A stretch of 64,000 bases of DNA from Jannaschia sp. W003 (lineage in GTDB: Bacteria; Pseudomonadota; Alphaproteobacteria; Rhodobacterales; Rhodobacteraceae): assembly GCF_025144335.1 (NCBI RefSeq), contig NZ_CP083539.1:1923501-1987500 (forward strand). Direction: 5' to 3'. Shown one piece after another: positions 61,592 to 64,000 of this stretch. Under the pieces are notes generated by a model that made no database searches, was not told where the DNA came from, and worked only from the letters and a program-made list of their open reading frames with translations. The stretch's first letter is position 1, and each line of letters opens with the position of its first letter. The position numbers were made by a program, and so were the translations under genes.

Positions 61592-64000
61592 TCAGTCGAG
61601 GCGTGCGAGCAGGCGCGCCTCGCGCGCCCGCAAGGCGGGCCGGGCCGGGGCGCCGTAGCCCCGGGTCCGCAGGGCGGGGAACAGCGCCAGCACCTCGTCG
61701 CGCGCGGCCCCGTTCATTCCCGACAGCACCGCCGCGCCGGGGTGGAAGCTCTCGGACGGGATGCCTTCCGCAAGCACAATCTCGTGGCGGTCGAACAGCA
61801 CGTGGACGTAGGTCACGATTCCACCCGCGGCGCGGGCGATCCCGGCCCGGCCCACGAGGGCGAGCGCGGGCGCCAGAACGTCCTCGGCGCCGAACAGCAG
61901 CGCGGCGTGGGCCGACGCCAGCAGCATCCGGTGCTGAGGAGAGACGGCGAGCGACCTTGTGTTTCCCAGCGCCCCGGCGTCGATGCGGATCGGGGCGAAG
62001 CGGCCCTCGGCGGCGACCTCGGTGCGGCCGACCCATCGGACGCGCTGCAACCCGTGGTCCAGCGTCAGGACGCGCGCGCCGGGGCGCAGGGTCTCGATGG
62101 GGAGCTTGCCGAGCGCCGTGACCACCAGCGTGCCTGCTGTGAAGCAGGGCACGGCGGTGGCCTTCTCGAAGCTCTCGAACCGGGTCGCGCCCCCGCCGCG
62201 CCACTCCACGGTTCCGTCCGTGGCAGAGCCGTCGTCGTAGCGGATGGTTCCACCGCGCACCGCGAGCGTGTCGCGGCCCGCGCCGCCCCGGATCGTCCCG
62301 ACGCCGGGGCCGTCCAGCAGGGCGAGGTCGTCGCCCGCGCCGAGGTCGACCGCGTCCACGGCGGCGTGTTCGCCCACCGCCACCGTGTCGTGCCCGTCGC
62401 CCGCGTCGACCCACCCCACGGCGGCCTTGCCGGAGACGACGACGACGTCGTCGCCCGCGCCGCCGCGGATCTCGCCCGCCCGCGCCGTGCCCGACAGCTT
62501 GATCGCGTCGTTCCCGCCGCCGCCGCGGATTGCGCCCGCGACCGAGCCGGACGACAGCTGCGCCACGTCGTCGCCGCGCCCGAGCACGAGGTCGCCTTCG
62601 AAGCGCGTGCCTCCCACCGCCGTGACCGTGTCGTCGCCGCCCCCGAGGTGGACGTCCGCGCAGGCGCGCGCCGAGATCAGCTCCAGGAGGTCCGCGCCGT
62701 CGGTTCCCTTGGGGCAGGCGTCTGCGAGGCCCGGGGGCGCCACCTGGAACGGGTCGGCCGAGAAGTGGTCGATCTCAGTGTTGCGGACGATCACGTCGGC
62801 GAGGGTCTGCGCCTCGACCTCGGCGGCGATCTCGGGGCCGAGGAGGTCGGAGAGCTGCCCGAAGGTCTCGTCGCCCCGGGCGGCGGCCGAGAACTGGCCG
62901 GCGATGATGTGAGTGAAGAGCGGACCCGTCATGGCGCCGGGCGCGGGCGCCTCGGCCAGCCCGCCGACCCAGAGGTCCACCTCGTGCACGGTGCCGTAGA
63001 CCGAGGCGAGCTGCGCCTGCAGCTCCGCGTCGGGGGTGATGACCGAGAAGTCCGTCGGGTCCAGCGCCGCGGGGTCGATATCGCCCAGCAGGGCCGCTCG
63101 CACGTCCACGTAGGAGCCCATCCCGTGATCGGCGGAGCGCATGAGGTTGAGCGCCGGCAGGCTGAAGCCCGCGACGCCCTCGGGGGTGGTGAGGAAAAAG
63201 TTGAGGTCGTCCACCACCTTGGCGTCGAGCGCCTCGGCGGATTGGGCGCCCATGCCGCGCAGCAGCTCGTCGATGCCGTGCCCGTTCACCAGCGAGGGGT
63301 CGAAGAAGGCGTCCATCAGCGAGACGGCCCCGCCCTCGGACATGGTTCCGTCGTCGTCGCGCCGCTCCAGCGAGGAGGCGACGAGGGTGTGGCCGAAGCG
63401 GAAGGCGGCGGTGGAGAACTCCAGCGAGACGCTGGTGTCCACGTCCGGGTCGTGGTCGAGGTCGGCGGGCGCGGCCTCGCCGAGGAGGCGCGGCAGCCAT
63501 TCCTCGTAGGTGATCTTCTGGATCTCGTACTCGACCACAGACCGAGCCGCCTCGTAGAGTTCCTGATCGGTCCAGTCCGGGTTCTCGGCGGCAAGGCGGT
63601 CGGCCCAGTGATTGTGCTCGCGCGCCCAGAGGGTGTGGAGCGACAGGAGGTTGGGGTTCTCGGAGGCACGCACGTCGCCGGCCAGCGCGATGCCGTCGTC
63701 CTCGCCATCCTCGTTCCCCGCCATCACTTGGTCGTCGGCGGCTAAGGGCAGGAGGTCGTACTCGCCGTCGGCCCCCTCGCGCATGGCGAGGCGCCCGCCC
63801 TCGAAGGCACGCAGGTCCGCCGCCCGCCCCGCGGTGGAGCCGTAGATCATGGAGCCGTCGATCTCGGGCGTGACGATGTTGGCGTACTCGCGCGGACCGT
63901 CGGCCCCGCTGTCGTGGCGGTACTCGGAGCGGTGGACGCCGTGCGGGAAGGCCGAGGAGTCCATGATCTCCTCGCCCCGGTCCGAGACGAGCGTCATGTC
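61592..64000 (-). CDS. Heme peroxidase-RTX-Hint fusion protein (5' end outside window)
   Basis: The frame covers 803 codons and runs off the right edge, so the start and the region around the distal His are missing. The first visible residues, DMTLVSDRGEE, look like the end of the distal HDMTLV motif. The animal-type heme peroxidase domain continues with IDGSMIYGSTAGRAADLR, LLSLHTLWAREHNHWADRL and AAFRFGHTLVASS (proximal His). After about residue 435 come RTX-like repeats (LGGGDDTVTAVGG, IRGGGGNDAIKLSG), then a Hint_2 domain starting CFTAGTLVVTALGKLPIETL with VSPQHRMLLASA. Likely a secreted calcium-binding peroxidase. Its stop lies one base after the DUF6456 stop on the other strand. Confidence 0.9.
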   Translation of the reverse strand, partial: DMTLVSDRGEEIMDSSAFPHGVHRSEYRHDSGADGPREYANIVTPEIDGSMIYGSTAGRAADLRAFEGGRLAMREGADGEYDLLPLAADDQVMAGNEDGEDDGIALAGDVRASENPNLLSLHTLWAREHNHWADRLAAENPDWTDQELYEAARSVVEYEIQKITYEEWLPRLLGEAAPADLDHDPDVDTSVSLEFSTAAFRFGHTLVASSLERRDDDGTMSEGGAVSLMDAFFDPSLVNGHGIDELLRGMGAQSAEALDAKVVDDLNFFLTTPEGVAGFSLPALNLMRSADHGMGSYVDVRAALLGDIDPAALDPTDFSVITPDAELQAQLASVYGTVHEVDLWVGGLAEAPAPGAMTGPLFTHIIAGQFSAAARGDETFGQLSDLLGPEIAAEVEAQTLADVIVRNTEIDHFSADPFQVAPPGLADACPKGTDGADLLELISARACADVHLGGGDDTVTAVGGTRFEGDLVLGRGDDVAQLSSGSVAGAIRGGGGNDAIKLSGTARAGEIRGGAGDDVVVVSGKAAVGWVDAGDGHDTVAVGEHAAVDAVDLGAGDDLALLDGPGVGTIRGGAGRDTLAVRGGTIRYDDGSATDGTVEWRGGGATRFESFEKATAVPCFTAGTLVVTALGKLPIETLRPGARVLTLDHGLQRVRWVGRTEVAAEGRFAPIRIDAGALGNTRSLAVSPQHRMLLASAHAALLFGAEDVLAPALALVGRAGIARAAGGIVTYVHVLFDRHEIVLAEGIPSESFHPGAAVLSGMNGAARDEVLALFPALRTRGYGAPARPALRAREARLLARLD

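Overview
This is a GC-rich (about 70 percent by eye), tightly packed chromosomal segment from an alphaproteobacterium, most likely a member of the Rhodobacteraceae (Roseobacter/Rhodobacter group). The evidence is a Rhodobacter-type 5-aminolevulinate synthase, folate-dependent TrmFO, an RNase E whose S1 domain is split by a charged insert, an adjacent DUF6477/DUF6456 gene pair, a corrinoid-type MttB homologue, RTX proteins ending in Hint domains, and many 4-bp gene overlaps. No phage, transposon, CRISPR array, plasmid gene or replication origin is visible. Nearly all of it reads as core genome.

Layout. 1-1.8 kb: end of a DctB-like kinase and a DctD-like regulator that lacks the sigma-54 contact motif. 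1.8-11.4 kb: quinone oxidoreductase (minus), then rne, an aminotransferase, a cell-wall amidase and penicillin-binding protein 1A (plus). 11.5-16.7 kb: an RND efflux pump operon (minus) with a candidate operator at its promoter. 17-20.8 kb: YfgM-like protein, BamB-like propeller, Der GTPase and a tiny pilin-like protein. 20.8-25.7 kb (minus): hemA, rodZ-like, ispG, bolA, a small membrane protein and a monothiol glutaredoxin. 25.8-31.5 kb: two M20 peptidases, nucleoside hydrolase, ferric-iron binding protein and mazG. 31.6-38.2 kb (minus): overlapping gluQ, methyltransferase and trmFO, then a LysR regulator and gyrA. 38.4-40.8 kb: usg-like, dsbB, a DedA-like membrane protein, a zinc metallopeptidase and tRNA-Leu(CAA). 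41.7-45.2 kb: a large RTX-Hint protein. 45.3-52.3 kb: membrane protein, orphan ABC ATPase, a divergent MepK-like/LD-transpeptidase pair, and an lpxD-ACP-ketosynthase operon. 52.3-60 kb: IalB-like protein, HerA-like ATPase, AidB-like acyl-CoA dehydrogenase, guaA and the MttB homologue. 60-64 kb: DUF6477, a DUF6456 regulator resembling the gene-transfer-agent activator GafA, and a peroxidase-RTX-Hint protein cut by the window edge.

How the genes work together. Envelope biogenesis is the main theme: amidase, PBP1A, LD-transpeptidase, MepK-like protein, BamB, LpxD with a dedicated ACP and ketosynthase, RodZ-like and DsbB. Iron and redox genes form a second theme: FbpA-like protein, BolA with its glutaredoxin, ALA synthase and IspG.

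The parts most worth a second look are the GafA-like locus with two tandem near-consensus CtrA sites, the lpxD-linked ACP/ketosynthase, a candidate small RNA between ialB and the HerA-like gene, paired REP-like palindromes restricted to convergent intergenic gaps, and the internal 251-codon duplication in the RTX-Hint protein. I did not find a clearly undescribed multi-gene system.
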